Below, piece after piece: positions 23,879 to 33,094 of a stretch of 64,000 nt of DNA (positions are counted from its first letter, which is position 1; every line of letters starts with the position of its first letter). A program made the position numbers and the translations under genes. Where the stretch lies: positions 72,496-136,495 of the forward strand of contig JAHBXX010000006.1 in NCBI GenBank assembly GCA_019636245.1. Direction: 5' to 3'. The stretch is from Planctomycetota bacterium. Lineage in GTDB: Bacteria; Planctomycetota; UBA1135; UBA2386. The notes below the pieces were generated by a model. It did no database searches and was not told the origin of the DNA. It was given only the letters and a program-made list of their open reading frames with translations.

Positions 23879-26743
23879 ATGACGCTCGCTGCCACCCTGC
23901 TCTGCCTCTGCGCCGCCGCTCCGTTGCCGCAGGGGAAACTGCGTCTGCCGCCGGCCCCCGAGACACGCCCGGCGGCCCAGGTCCAACGGCCGGCGGCCGA
24001 GATCGAACGCTTCCGCCGCGACCTGCTCGAGATGCAGGGGCCGGCACCGAAGGTCGAGGCGAAGCTGCAGGAGATGGCCAACGCCTACCCGGCGATCGAG
24101 CCGTTGATCCTCGAGGTGGCGCGGTCGGCCCGGGCCGCCGAGCTGCAGAACCTGATGGTGGTCGCCCGCCGCTTCGGCAACGCCGGCGGCACCGGTCGCG
24201 TCGGCGACGAACTGCTGTTCCAGCTGCTGGCGCGGCCGCTGGGCGACGCCACCCGGCCGGTCGTCGAGACGATGGTGGTGCTCAAGGGCGACGACGCGCG
24301 GCGGGCGCTCTACGACTGCGTGCGCGGCCGCATCGCCGCGGCGCGCCGGGCGGCGATGGAGTGCCTGGTGCGCATCGCGACGGTCGACGACCTCGACTTC
24401 GCCCTGCAGCTGGCCTCGGGGCAGACGCTCGACCTGCAGCTGCGCGCCGTCGACCTGCTGGCCGCGGTGCCGGACGAGCGCGCCCGCCAGCGGTTGGTCG
24501 ACCTGCTGTCGAAGGATCCGGCGCTGGCGGCGGCGGCCTGCGCCGCGCTGGTGCAGATCGGCGCGCCCGCGGTCCCGCTGCTGCAGCAGGTCTGCGGTGA
24601 GCCGCCGGTCGATCGCGGCTTCGCCTACGCGGCGTTCGCGCTGGCTCAGATCGAGCAGGCGAGCGGCCAGCCGGCCGTGCCGGACGCGGCGGCGCCGGCC
24701 CTGCGGGCCCGGGTCGCCGATCGCGAACTGCTGACGCGCAGCCTGTGCGCGGTGGCGCTGGCGGACCTCGCCCACCGCGGCGTCGAGGTCGGCAGCGACG
24801 GCCCGCTGGTCGAGGCGCTGATCGAGGTCGTGTCGCCGCTGCAGTTCGTGCCGAACCTCGACCTGCTCCGCCGGCCGGCCGAACAGCGCCTGCTGCGGCT
24901 GTCGGGTCGCCTGATGGCCAACAGCGAGGTGCTGCCGTGGCGCGACTGGTGGCGTGACCGCAAGGACTCCTTCGTCGGCGTGCGCGCGCAGGTCGAGGTC
25001 GACGCGGCCACCGCGCCGTTGACCATCGTCGCGCTGCAGGATCCGCAGCGCCAGGTGCGGTTCCTGGCCGAAGGCCTCGCCGAGGCGCCGCCGCTCGCCG
25101 GCGCCGTCGAGGTGCTGCTGACCGCGTCGCAGATGCTGCAGTTGGTCGAGGAACTGCGCCGCGGCGGGTTCGTGCGCGCCGATGCCATGCGCCCCACCGG
25201 CGGGTTGCCGGCCGTGCGTTCGCTGACGATCCAGGTGCCGACCGGTCGGGCCCAGGCGGCGGTGTCGGCGGGCGCGCAGCCGCTGTTCGACGGCTTGGTG
25301 CAGACCGTGGAGCAGTGGGTGACGGCCCAGCTCTGGCAGCTCTACCGGCACGCGGCCGACGAGCCCGACCGCGCCGCCTTCTGGCGGGCGGAACGGCGCT
25401 GGCTCGAGGCGAATCCCGAACCGCTGGCGCAGAGCCGCCGCTTCGCCCGCCGGCTGCTGCAGCACTGGGGCTCCCTGTCGGCCTCGCTGCGGGCGCGCGG
25501 CATCGAGCGGCTGCTCACCGACCCGGCGCGCGGCGAACTGCTGACGGAGCCGGAAGGTCTGCAGGCGGTGGCCGTGCTGCGCACACGGCCGCAGCTGGAG
25601 GAACTCGATCTGCGGCTGCTGGAGCTGGCGGCGGCCGTGCCGGGCGAGCGCGTCTGGCGCGAGTGCGTCGCCCTGGCCGCGGTCGCGCCGGGCGGCGGAC
25701 GCAAGGCGGTGCGGGCCGTGTTCGCGGTGCTCGGACCCGACGCCGTGCTGCACGCGCTCGCCGACGACGACCCGGTCGTGCGTCGCGCCGCGGCCGAGGA
25801 AGTGGTCGTGGTGCGCGATCCGCGGGCGGGTCCGCGGCTGATCGCGCTGCTGGCCGACGCCGATCCCGACGTGGCCAGGGCCGCGGCCTTCGCCTGCGGC
25901 CAGCTGCAGGTCGCCGAGGCCTCGGCGCCGCTGATCGCGGTGATCGCGGCCGAGGATACCGCGCCGGCGATGCGCCGCGAGTGCCTGCGGGCCCTCGGCC
26001 GCACCGGCGGCGACCGCGCGTTCGCGGTCCTGCAGCGGGCGCTGACCGCGCCGGCGCGCGAGGACAAGGAGGCGGCGCTGCGCGGCCTCGGCGAACTGCG
26101 CGATCCGCGCGCGGCGCACGTGCTGGCCGACGTGGCCGTGATCGGCCACGGCAAGGACCTCGGCGACCTGGCCCGCCTCTACCTGCAGCGCATGGGCGGC
26201 CGCCTCGCCGTGCCGGCGCTGCGCGCCCAGCTGCAGATCGTGCAGGACCAGGACGTGCGCGACCAGCTCGTGCTGCTGCTCGGCAGCTACCAGGACGCCG
26301 CCGCCGTGCCCGACCTGATGGACCTGCTGCGCCACCCGAAGCTGGCGCTGGTCGCCGCCGGTCTGCTGTCGTCGACGATCGGTCTCGACGTGGTGTCGGC
26401 GAACGACCGCATCGGCGCCGTCGAGACCTGGTACCGGCGGAACCGCACCGCGCCGCAGTGGCAGTGGCTGCTCGACGGCCTGCGCGTGGCCGAGGAGGCG
26501 ACGACGCTGCGGCCGGAGCAGTTCGAGCCCTCGGCCGGCCTGACCGCGGTGCCGGAACTGGCGCGGCTCCTGGTCGAGGCCCAGGCGCCGCGGCACCGGG
26601 TGCTCGCCGCGGCCGTGCTGCGCACGCTGACCGGCGAGGACTTCGGCGTCGTCGCGCCCGACACGCCTGGGGAGGTGCGCGAGGGCATCGCCGCGCGCTA
26701 CCGGTCGCTGGCCGAGAGCGCGCGGGCGGCGCAGGGCCGCTGA
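23879..26743 (+). CDS. Secreted HEAT-repeat protein of 954 residues
   Basis: A short signal peptide (MTLAATLLCLCAAAPLPQ) is followed by alpha-helical repeats. Clear HEAT units include DPALAAAACAALVQIGAPAVP, DPVVRRAAAEEVVVVRDPRAG, DPDVARAAAFACGQLQVAEAS and LRGLGELRDPRAAHVL. The middle (about 360-560) is less regular. No catalytic site is visible, so it is probably a scaffold in the periplasm. It lies directly upstream of the small membrane protein and moxR genes in the same direction, which suggests a link to the Bat operon. TATCAT at 23815-23820 is a possible -10, leaving a ~50-nt leader. Confidence 0.75.
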   Translation: MTLAATLLCLCAAAPLPQGKLRLPPAPETRPAAQVQRPAAEIERFRRDLLEMQGPAPKVEAKLQEMANAYPAIEPLILEVARSARAAELQNLMVVARRFGNAGGTGRVGDELLFQLLARPLGDATRPVVETMVVLKGDDARRALYDCVRGRIAAARRAAMECLVRIATVDDLDFALQLASGQTLDLQLRAVDLLAAVPDERARQRLVDLLSKDPALAAAACAALVQIGAPAVPLLQQVCGEPPVDRGFAYAAFALAQIEQASGQPAVPDAAAPALRARVADRELLTRSLCAVALADLAHRGVEVGSDGPLVEALIEVVSPLQFVPNLDLLRRPAEQRLLRLSGRLMANSEVLPWRDWWRDRKDSFVGVRAQVEVDAATAPLTIVALQDPQRQVRFLAEGLAEAPPLAGAVEVLLTASQMLQLVEELRRGGFVRADAMRPTGGLPAVRSLTIQVPTGRAQAAVSAGAQPLFDGLVQTVEQWVTAQLWQLYRHAADEPDRAAFWRAERRWLEANPEPLAQSRRFARRLLQHWGSLSASLRARGIERLLTDPARGELLTEPEGLQAVAVLRTRPQLEELDLRLLELAAAVPGERVWRECVALAAVAPGGGRKAVRAVFAVLGPDAVLHALADDDPVVRRAAAEEVVVVRDPRAGPRLIALLADADPDVARAAAFACGQLQVAEASAPLIAVIAAEDTAPAMRRECLRALGRTGGDRAFAVLQRALTAPAREDKEAALRGLGELRDPRAAHVLADVAVIGHGKDLGDLARLYLQRMGGRLAVPALRAQLQIVQDQDVRDQLVLLLGSYQDAAAVPDLMDLLRHPKLALVAAGLLSSTIGLDVVSANDRIGAVETWYRRNRTAPQWQWLLDGLRVAEEATTLRPEQFEPSAGLTAVPELARLLVEAQAPRHRVLAAAVLRTLTGEDFGVVAPDTPGEVREGIAARYRSLAESARAAQGR

Positions 26744-26760
26744 CGTCCGGACCGGCAGCC

Positions 26761-27204
26761 GTGCGGGTGCGGCGCGAACCCGGCTCCTGGCCGGTGGTCG
26801 GTGCGCTGACGCTGTCTTTCCTGGTCGCCTTCTTCGTGCTGCGCCAGCGGTCGGCATTCCTGGCGATCGAGCGCGACGGTCCGGCGGCGGCGGCGGTCGC
26901 GGCGGCGCACGGCCTGTCGCTGGCGGAGGCGTTCGCCCTGCGCGACCTCGTCGCCTGCACCGCGCCGGTGCCGGCGTGGCACGCGGCCGCGGCGGAGTTC
27001 GCCGCCTTGCGCCTGCGCCTGGGCGACGGCCTGGCGGCGGTCGCCATCGCCGGCGAGCGCGATGCCGCCGAGGCCGCGCGCGCCGCGGCGGCGTCGGCCG
27101 ACGCCGCGTGGCACGGCTTCCGCACCGACGCGCGGGCGCTGCCGGGCGTGCGCTTCCTCGACCTGCGGCAGCGCTTCGCCGCGCGGATCGCAGCCCGCGA
27201 TTGA
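26761..27204 (+). CDS. Small single-pass membrane protein, unknown
   Basis: 147 residues from GTG 26761, 17 nt after the HEAT gene. One N-terminal membrane segment (VVGALTLSFLVAFFVL) is followed by an Ala-rich helical region. I recognise no family. The frame is open through the whole gap between two clear genes and its codon use matches them, which supports it being real. It could anchor or partner the HEAT protein, which is inference from position only. Confidence 0.5.
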   Translation: MRVRREPGSWPVVGALTLSFLVAFFVLRQRSAFLAIERDGPAAAAVAAAHGLSLAEAFALRDLVACTAPVPAWHAAAAEFAALRLRLGDGLAAVAIAGERDAAEAARAAAASADAAWHGFRTDARALPGVRFLDLRQRFAARIAARD

Positions 27205-27222
27205 GGAGTCTTCGGGCGGCGG

Positions 27223-27228
27223 TATCGT
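27223..27228 (+). promoter_or_regulatory. -10-like TATCGT upstream of moxR
   Basis: GGTATCGTCC lies 37 nt before ATG 27266, and an almost identical GGTATCGTCC lies before rplU. No clear -35. Confidence 0.3.
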
Positions 27229-27265
27229 CCTGGGCCGCTTTCGCGCCCCCAACCGCCCGCTCCGC

Positions 27266-28255
27266 ATGACCGACGTCCTCGCCATCGCCCAGCGCATCCA
27301 GTCCGAGAGCAAGGCGCTGCAGGCCGTGCGCAGCGCGCTGCAGCAGGTCATCGTCGGCCAGGACGCCCTGCTCGACGGCCTGCTGATCGCCCTGCTCGCC
27401 GACGGCCACGTGCTGCTCGAGGGCCTGCCGGGGCTCGCCAAGTCGCTGGCCGTGTCGTCGCTGGCGCGCGCCGTCGGCGGGCAGTTCCGCCGCATCCAGT
27501 TCACGCCCGACCTGCTGCCCGCGGACCTCGTGGGCACGCACGTCTACAACCCGAAGACCGGCGAGTGGCAGGTCAAGGAAGGGCCGGTGTTCGCGAACTT
27601 CGTGCTGGCCGACGAGATCAACCGGGCGCCGGCGAAGGTGCAGTCGGCGCTGCTCGAGGCGATGCAGGAGCGGCAGGTGACGCTGGCCGGCGACACGCGG
27701 CGCCTGCCGGACCCGTTCCTGGTCCTGGCGACGCAGAACCCGGTCGAACAGGAGGGCACCTATGCGCTGCCCGAGGCGCAGATCGACCGCTTCCTGGTCA
27801 AGCTCGTGGTCGGCTATCCGACGCGGCAGGAGGAGGTGCGCATCATCGACCGCATGGCGGGGCTGTCGTCGCACGTCGGGGTGGAGCCGGTGACGACGCC
27901 GCAGGAGCTGCTGCGCATGCGGCAGCTGCTCGACACGATCTACCTCGACGACAAGGTCAAGGGCTACATCGTCGACCTGGTGTTCGCGACCCGCGATCCG
28001 GCCGGCATAGGCCTCGACAAGCTGAAGCCGCTGATCCTCTACGGCGCCTCGCCGCGTGCCTCGCTGGCGCTGGCGCGCACGGCGCGCGCGCGCGCGTTCC
28101 TCGAGGGCCGCGGCTTCGTGACCCCCCAGGACGTCAAGGCGACCGGCCTCATGGTGCTGCGCCATCGTGTGCTGACCACCTACGAGGCCGAGGCCGAGGG
28201 CGTCACCAGCGAACAGGTGCTGCAGACCGTGTTCGACACCGTGCGCGTGCCCTGA
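27266..28255 (+). CDS. MoxR-family AAA+ ATPase
   Basis: 329 residues. Walker A EGLPGLAKS (around 53-60), Walker B FVLADEINRAP (about 113-120), sensor LATQNPVEQEGTYALPEAQIDRF and the C-terminal lid (GASPRASLALARTARA) are all present. MoxR proteins are chaperone-like ATPases that act with VWA partner proteins. Here the partners are the DUF58 and Bat genes that follow, 58 nt downstream. Cytoplasmic. Confidence 0.93.
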   Translation: MTDVLAIAQRIQSESKALQAVRSALQQVIVGQDALLDGLLIALLADGHVLLEGLPGLAKSLAVSSLARAVGGQFRRIQFTPDLLPADLVGTHVYNPKTGEWQVKEGPVFANFVLADEINRAPAKVQSALLEAMQERQVTLAGDTRRLPDPFLVLATQNPVEQEGTYALPEAQIDRFLVKLVVGYPTRQEEVRIIDRMAGLSSHVGVEPVTTPQELLRMRQLLDTIYLDDKVKGYIVDLVFATRDPAGIGLDKLKPLILYGASPRASLALARTARARAFLEGRGFVTPQDVKATGLMVLRHRVLTTYEAEAEGVTSEQVLQTVFDTVRVP

Positions 28256-28313
28256 GGCCATGAACTGGCAACCGCCCCGTCCACGGCGCTAGCCGGCCAA
28301 CGAGGAGCAAGCC

Positions 28314-29249
28314 GTGGCGACGGCAATCGATCCCGAACTGCTGGCCGAGGCGCGCCGCATCCAGGTCCGCGCCGACCGCATGGTCACCGACGTGATGGCG
28401 GGCGGCTACCACTCCGTGTTCCGCGGCTCCGGTATCGAGTTCGACGAGGTGCGCGAGTTCGCCGAGGGCGACGAGCTGCGCTCGGTCGACTGGAACGTGA
28501 CCGCGCGCACCGGCCGCCCGTTCGTCAAGAAGTTCGTCGAGGAGCGCGAGCTGACGGTCCTGTTCCTGGTCGACGTGTCGGCCTCGATGGCGTTCGGCAC
28601 CTCGCCGCCGGGCAGCGGCCGGCGCACGGTCGCGGCGACGGCGGCGCTGTTCGTCGGCTGCGTCGCCTTCGCCGCGGCGCGCAACAACGACAAGGCCGGC
28701 CTGGTCCTGTTCAGCGACCGCATCGAGCGCTACGTGCCGGCCAAGAAGGGCCGCAAGCACGTCCTGCGCCTGATCCGCGAGGCCTGCACGCCGCCCCGCG
28801 CCGGCGCCGGCGGCGACCTCGACCTGGCGCTCGACTACGCCGGGCGGGTGCAGCGGCGGCGGGCGATCGTGTTCGTCGTCAGCGACTTCCTCGGCGCCGC
28901 GGTGGGGCCGAAACTGCGCCTGCTCGCGCAGCGGCACGACGTCATCGCGGTGCGGATCCGCGACCCGTTCGCGGCCGGCCTCGATGCCGCCGGCGAAGTG
29001 GCGGCGCTGCCCGCCGCGGGCCTGCTGCACCTCGCCGATCCCGAGACCGGCCGCACCGTGCTGGTCGACACCGCCAGCGCCCGCGTGCGGCGCGAGCTGG
29101 CGCTTCGCTGGCGGGCGGAGCGGCAGCAGGTGCTCGACGCCTGCCGCCGGGCCAAGGTCGACCTGCTCGACGTGCCGACGACCGGTTCGGTCGCCGATCC
29201 GCTGGTGCGGTTCTTCCGCATGCGCGAGCAGCGGGGGGCGAGGCGGTGA
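28314..29249 (+). CDS. DUF58-family protein with VWA-like MIDAS
   Basis: 311 residues from GTG 28314 with Shine-Dalgarno GAGGAG. The DUF58 hallmark GIEFDEVREFAEGDELRSVDWN is followed by a VWA-like strand with VDVSASM (D87, S89, S91). It is the usual MoxR partner encoded next to it. Function in this organism unknown. The end overlaps the next start (GTGA at 29246). Confidence 0.9.
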   Translation: MATAIDPELLAEARRIQVRADRMVTDVMAGGYHSVFRGSGIEFDEVREFAEGDELRSVDWNVTARTGRPFVKKFVEERELTVLFLVDVSASMAFGTSPPGSGRRTVAATAALFVGCVAFAAARNNDKAGLVLFSDRIERYVPAKKGRKHVLRLIREACTPPRAGAGGDLDLALDYAGRVQRRRAIVFVVSDFLGAAVGPKLRLLAQRHDVIAVRIRDPFAAGLDAAGEVAALPAAGLLHLADPETGRTVLVDTASARVRRELALRWRAERQQVLDACRRAKVDLLDVPTTGSVADPLVRFFRMREQRGARR

Positions 29250-30193
29250 CGGCCGTGGCCTGGCGCCGGCGCGCGACCCTTCTGTTGCCGCTGCTGCTGC
29301 TCGCCTGCGGCGGGCCTGCGCCGCCGTGGCGGCTGCCGAAGACGGAGCCGCTCGACCTGGCGCTGTCGCTGTCGGCCGAGGCCGTGGCGCTGCTCGAGCC
29401 GGTGACGGTGCAGATCGACCTCTACCGCCGCGCCGACCTCGAAGTGGAGTTCGTGCCCGAGGTCGATCGCGCCGACTTCCTGGTCGAACGCGAGGTCCGG
29501 CCGGAGGTGCCGTTCGGCGACGGCTTCTGGCGCCGCACCACGCTGGTGCTGCGGCCGCGGCGTGGTCCGGCCGAGCTCGTGCTGCCGGCCTTCACCGCCC
29601 GGTCCGGGGACGGCGCCGCGACCGCGAGCACGCCGGCGCGCACGCTGCGGGTGGGCTCCACGCTGGCCGGCCACGACGCCGCCGTCGAGGCGCCCGGCGA
29701 ACCGTTCCCCGCGCCGCCGCCCCGCCCGCCGTGGCTCGTGCTGGCCGCCGCCCTGCTGCTGGCGCTGCTGCTGGGAGCCTGGTTCCGGCGCCGGCGCCGC
29801 GAACGGCCGGCCGCGGCCGAGGTCGCCCTGCCGCCGCACGTGAAGGCGCAGCGGGCCCTGCAACGGCTGCGCACCGCCCCGCGCGCGACGGCGGCGCAGG
29901 TCGAGGCGTTCTACGTCGGCGTGTCCGACGTGCTGCGCACCTACCTGGAGGAGCGGTTCGGTCTGCGGGCGCCCGAGCGCACGACCGAGGAGTTCCTGCG
30001 CGACCTCGAGGGCGGCGACCAGCTCGCCCGCGAGCATCGCGCCGAGCTGGAGCGCTTCCTGCGCCAGTGCGACCTGGTGAAGTTCGCCGCGGCGGTGCCG
30101 GGCGAGGTCGAGCACCTGGCCACGTTCGCGCTCGCCGAGGCCTTCGTCGAGGCGACCCGTGGCGACCGTGCGCCGGCGGAGGTGCGGTCGTGA
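29246..30193 (+). CDS. Lipoprotein with DUF4381/BatD-like C-terminal region
   Basis: 315 residues from GTG 29246. A lipobox-like signal (LLLLACGG) is followed by a beta-rich domain (40-150), a transmembrane helix (WLVLAAALLLALLLGAW) and a cytosolic helical domain with QVEAFYVGVSDVLRTYLEERFG, TTEEFLRDL and FLRQCDLVKFA, the DUF4381 pattern of Bat operons. A lipobox followed by a transmembrane helix is unusual and the lipidation is uncertain. It overlaps both neighbours by 4 nt, so it is translationally coupled. Confidence 0.75.
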   Translation: MTAVAWRRRATLLLPLLLLACGGPAPPWRLPKTEPLDLALSLSAEAVALLEPVTVQIDLYRRADLEVEFVPEVDRADFLVEREVRPEVPFGDGFWRRTTLVLRPRRGPAELVLPAFTARSGDGAATASTPARTLRVGSTLAGHDAAVEAPGEPFPAPPPRPPWLVLAAALLLALLLGAWFRRRRRERPAAAEVALPPHVKAQRALQRLRTAPRATAAQVEAFYVGVSDVLRTYLEERFGLRAPERTTEEFLRDLEGGDQLAREHRAELERFLRQCDLVKFAAAVPGEVEHLATFALAEAFVEATRGDRAPAEVRS

Positions 30194-31170
30194 GCGCGAG
30201 CCTGGGCCTCGGCGAGATCGTGCTGCTCGATCCCTGGTTCCTCGCCGTCGTGCCGCTGGCGCTGCTGGCGGCGCTGTGGCGCTGGCGGCGGCCGCGGGCG
30301 GCGCTGCCGACCGCCGCCGTGACGCTGTTCGCGGGCCTCGCGCCGACCCTGCGGCAGCGGCTGGTCTGGTTGCCGCAGGCGCTGCGGCTCCTGGCGGTGC
30401 TCTGCCTGGGCGTGGCGATGGCGCGACCGGTGCAGCGCGAGGTGCTGCCGGTGCGGGAGCAGGGGGTCGACATCGTGCTGCTGGTCGACACCAGCTCGTC
30501 GATGGAGATCCCCGACATGGACGCCAAGGGCACCCTGCGGCGCATGGACGCGGCGCGGGCGCGGGCGATCGAGTTCGCCCTGCGCCGGCGCCACGACCGG
30601 GTCGGCCTCGTCACGTTCGCGCGCTACGCCGAGCTGCGCTGCCCGCCGACGCTCGACGAGGACGCCCTGGCGGCCTTCCTGCGCACCGTCGACACCGTGC
30701 CGGCCAATTCGGAGTACGACGGCACGGCGATCGGCACCGCGCTGGCGAAGGCGGTGCAGCTGCTGGCGCGCAGCGAGGCGAAGGCCAGGGTCGCGGTGCT
30801 GCTGACCGACGGCGACACCACGGTGTTCGACATCCAGCCGGCCGATGCGGCCGGCCTCGCCAAGGACGCCGGCGTGCGCGTGCACACGATCGGGCTCGGC
30901 CACGGCAACCCGGGGCCGTTCGGCTTCGTGCCGCTCGACTTCGGCGACCTGCGCCGCATCGCCGAGACCACCGGCGGCACGTTCTTCCAGCCGCAGAGCG
31001 ACCAGGACCTGGCCGAGGTCTACGCGCGCATCGACGAACTCGAGAAGACCGACCTCGAGGACCCGCGCTACCGCATGGTCGACAGGTTCGCCTGGCCGCT
31101 GGCCTGCGGCCTCGTGCTGCTCGTCCTGGCGCTGCTCGCCGAGGCGCTGCTGTTCCGGAGGGTGCCGTGA
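30190..31170 (+). CDS. BatA-like VWA membrane protein
   Basis: 326 residues from GTG 30190 (GTGA overlap). Two N-terminal membrane helices precede a VWA domain with MIDAS VDTSSSM (D100, S102, S104), then LLTDGDTT and ETTGGTFFQPQSDQDLAEVYARIDELEKT, the BatA/BatB tail, and a final transmembrane helix. In Bacteroides the bat genes were tied to aerotolerance. The molecular role is still unclear, and a part in envelope stress is usual inference. Confidence 0.88.
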   Translation: MSASLGLGEIVLLDPWFLAVVPLALLAALWRWRRPRAALPTAAVTLFAGLAPTLRQRLVWLPQALRLLAVLCLGVAMARPVQREVLPVREQGVDIVLLVDTSSSMEIPDMDAKGTLRRMDAARARAIEFALRRRHDRVGLVTFARYAELRCPPTLDEDALAAFLRTVDTVPANSEYDGTAIGTALAKAVQLLARSEAKARVAVLLTDGDTTVFDIQPADAAGLAKDAGVRVHTIGLGHGNPGPFGFVPLDFGDLRRIAETTGGTFFQPQSDQDLAEVYARIDELEKTDLEDPRYRMVDRFAWPLACGLVLLVLALLAEALLFRRVP

Positions 31171-32156
31171 GCGGGCTCGAGTTCACGCGCGCGGCGTGGT
31201 GGCCGTGGCTGCTGCTGCTGCCGCTGGTCTGGGCCCTGCTGTGGACCCTGTTCGATCGCTCGGCCCGCGCCGCGCGCCGCTACGGCGCGCGCGCCGCCGG
31301 GCCGTTGCCGCGCCCGCTGTGGGCCTCGCTGCGGCTGTCGTTGCTGCTCGGCCTCGGCTTCGTCTGCTGGCTCGACCCGCGGCATGGCGACGAGCCGATC
31401 GCCGTCGAACGCCGCGGCCTCGACGTGGTCTTCTGCCTCGACGTCTCGCGGTCGATGCTGGCCAGGGACCTCGAGCCCACGCGCCTGCGGCGCGCGGTGC
31501 AGGACATCCGCGCCGTGCTGCCCGACCTGCAGGGCGGCGACCGGGCCGGGCTGGTGGTGTTCGCCGGCGAGGCGCGGCTGTGGGTGCCGTTGACGCACGA
31601 CCTCGACGCCTTCGCCGGCCTGCTGGCGGAGGTCGACACCGACACCGTCAAGCTCGGCGGCACCGACCTCGCCGCCGCCCTGCGCAAGGCGCTCGCGGTC
31701 GCCGACGCCGACCAGGCCGCGACCACCGCCGTGGTGCTGCTCACCGACGGCGAGGACCTGGCTGGGGCCGGCCGCGAGGCGGCGCGCGAGCTGGCCGCCC
31801 GCGGCATCGTCGTGCACGCGGTCGGCTACGGCAGCGCGATGGGCAGCAAGATCACCGTCGCCGCCGGCTCCGGCGAGGAGTTCCTGCGCGACAAGGAGGG
31901 CGCCGAGGTCGTCTCGCGCATGGATCCGGACAGCCTGCGCGCGGTGGCGGCGGCGACCGGCGGCGAGTTCCTGCGCGCCGAGGCGATGGTGCTGCCGGTG
32001 CGGGAGCTGCACCACAAGCGGCTGCGCGCGATGGAGAAGCGCAGCTACGAGGCCGGCCAGGAGAGCGGCAAGCGGGCACGCTACCAGTGGGTGCTGCTGC
32101 CGCTCCTGGTGCTGTTACTGTTCGAGATCGCGATGGCCGGAGGTCGACACCGATGA
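31167..32156 (+). CDS. BatB-like VWA membrane protein
   Basis: 329 residues from GTG 31167 (GTGA overlap). Same layout as BatA: two N-terminal helices, VWA with LDVSRSM (D92, S94, S96), GLVVFAGEARLWVPLTHD, LLTDGEDL, a C-terminal RARYQWVLLPLLVLLLFEI helix. BatA and BatB probably arose by duplication. Confidence 0.88.
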   Translation: MSGLEFTRAAWWPWLLLLPLVWALLWTLFDRSARAARRYGARAAGPLPRPLWASLRLSLLLGLGFVCWLDPRHGDEPIAVERRGLDVVFCLDVSRSMLARDLEPTRLRRAVQDIRAVLPDLQGGDRAGLVVFAGEARLWVPLTHDLDAFAGLLAEVDTDTVKLGGTDLAAALRKALAVADADQAATTAVVLLTDGEDLAGAGREAARELAARGIVVHAVGYGSAMGSKITVAAGSGEEFLRDKEGAEVVSRMDPDSLRAVAAATGGEFLRAEAMVLPVRELHHKRLRAMEKRSYEAGQESGKRARYQWVLLPLLVLLLFEIAMAGGRHR

Positions 32157-33094
32157 AGACGATGCTGCTGACGGCCTGGCTCGCGGCGTTCGCGGGCGGC
32201 GACCGCGAGGAGGGTCTGCGGCTCTACCGCGAGGGCCGCTTCGCCGAGGCGGCGCAGGCGTTCCGCCGCGCCGTCGAGCACGAGGGCGACTCGGCCGAGC
32301 TGCAGTGGAACCTGGCGCTGGCGAGCTGGCGCGCCGGCGACCTGGCCGCGGCGGAGACGGCGGCCGAGAAGTATGCGGCGCTGGCCAAGGACGCGCGGCG
32401 CGACCTGCACCGCGGGCTGCTCGGCAACGTGCGCTACGCCGAGGCGCAGGCGCTCGAGGCCGGGGCCGAGGCGCTATTGCAGGGCGGCGCGCCGCCACCG
32501 GCCGCCGGCACGGCGCCGCCGGACCCGTTGCCCTTGCTCGAGCAGGCGCTCGACAAGGTGCAACAGGCGCAGGAGCACTTCGTCGCCGGCGCCGTCGGCG
32601 GGCCGGCGGCCGCCTTGCCGCGCAACGCCGAACGGGCGCTGCGCTACGCCGAGGCGCTGCAGCAGCGCATCGAGGAGCTGAAGCGGCAGCGGCAGGAACA
32701 GCAGCAGGAACAGCAGCAGCAGCAGCAGGAACAGCCGGACGGTGACCAGCCGCAACCCAAGGCGCCGCCGGCGGACGAGCCCGGCGATCCCGACCAGGCC
32801 GGCCAGCGGCCCGAGGACGCCCCGCCCGATGGCGAGCCGCCGCCCGAAGGGGCCGCCGAACCCCAGCCCCAACCTGCCGAAGGCGAGCCGCCGCCGCCGG
32901 CCGAAGCCGAGGACGCCGGCACGCCGCCGCCGCCGCCGCGCCACGATGCGCCCGGCGAGGCGGCCGAAGGCAAGGAACTGACGCCCGAGCAGACCCAGCG
33001 CTTGCTCGAGCAGCTGCGGCAGCTCGACCAGAAGTTGCAGCAGCTGCGCGCGCGCAGCCGCAGCGGCCGCCGTCCCGTGGAGCGCGATTGGTGA
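32153..33094 (+). CDS. BatC-like TPR protein with Gln/Pro-rich C-terminus
   Basis: 313 residues. A short hydrophobic N-terminus precedes TPR-like helices (EEGLRLYREGRFAEAAQAFR, AELQWNLALASWRAGDLAAA) ending near residue 165. Then come a charged coiled coil with a Q/E run (about 180-195), a Pro/Glu/Asp-rich linker and a C-terminal helix (TPEQTQRLLEQLRQLDQKLQQ). This is the gene order and layout of BatC in Bat operons. The ATG overlaps the batB stop by 4 nt. Confidence 0.75.
   Translation: MKTMLLTAWLAAFAGGDREEGLRLYREGRFAEAAQAFRRAVEHEGDSAELQWNLALASWRAGDLAAAETAAEKYAALAKDARRDLHRGLLGNVRYAEAQALEAGAEALLQGGAPPPAAGTAPPDPLPLLEQALDKVQQAQEHFVAGAVGGPAAALPRNAERALRYAEALQQRIEELKRQRQEQQQEQQQQQQEQPDGDQPQPKAPPADEPGDPDQAGQRPEDAPPDGEPPPEGAAEPQPQPAEGEPPPPAEAEDAGTPPPPPRHDAPGEAAEGKELTPEQTQRLLEQLRQLDQKLQQLRARSRSGRRPVERDW

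Noticed and set aside
32690..32745. Gln/Glu codon run in the BatC-like gene as an assembly error
   Set aside because: Poly-Q/E linkers followed by Pro-rich stretches are normal in BatC-like proteins, and the frame stays intact to the C-terminal helix.
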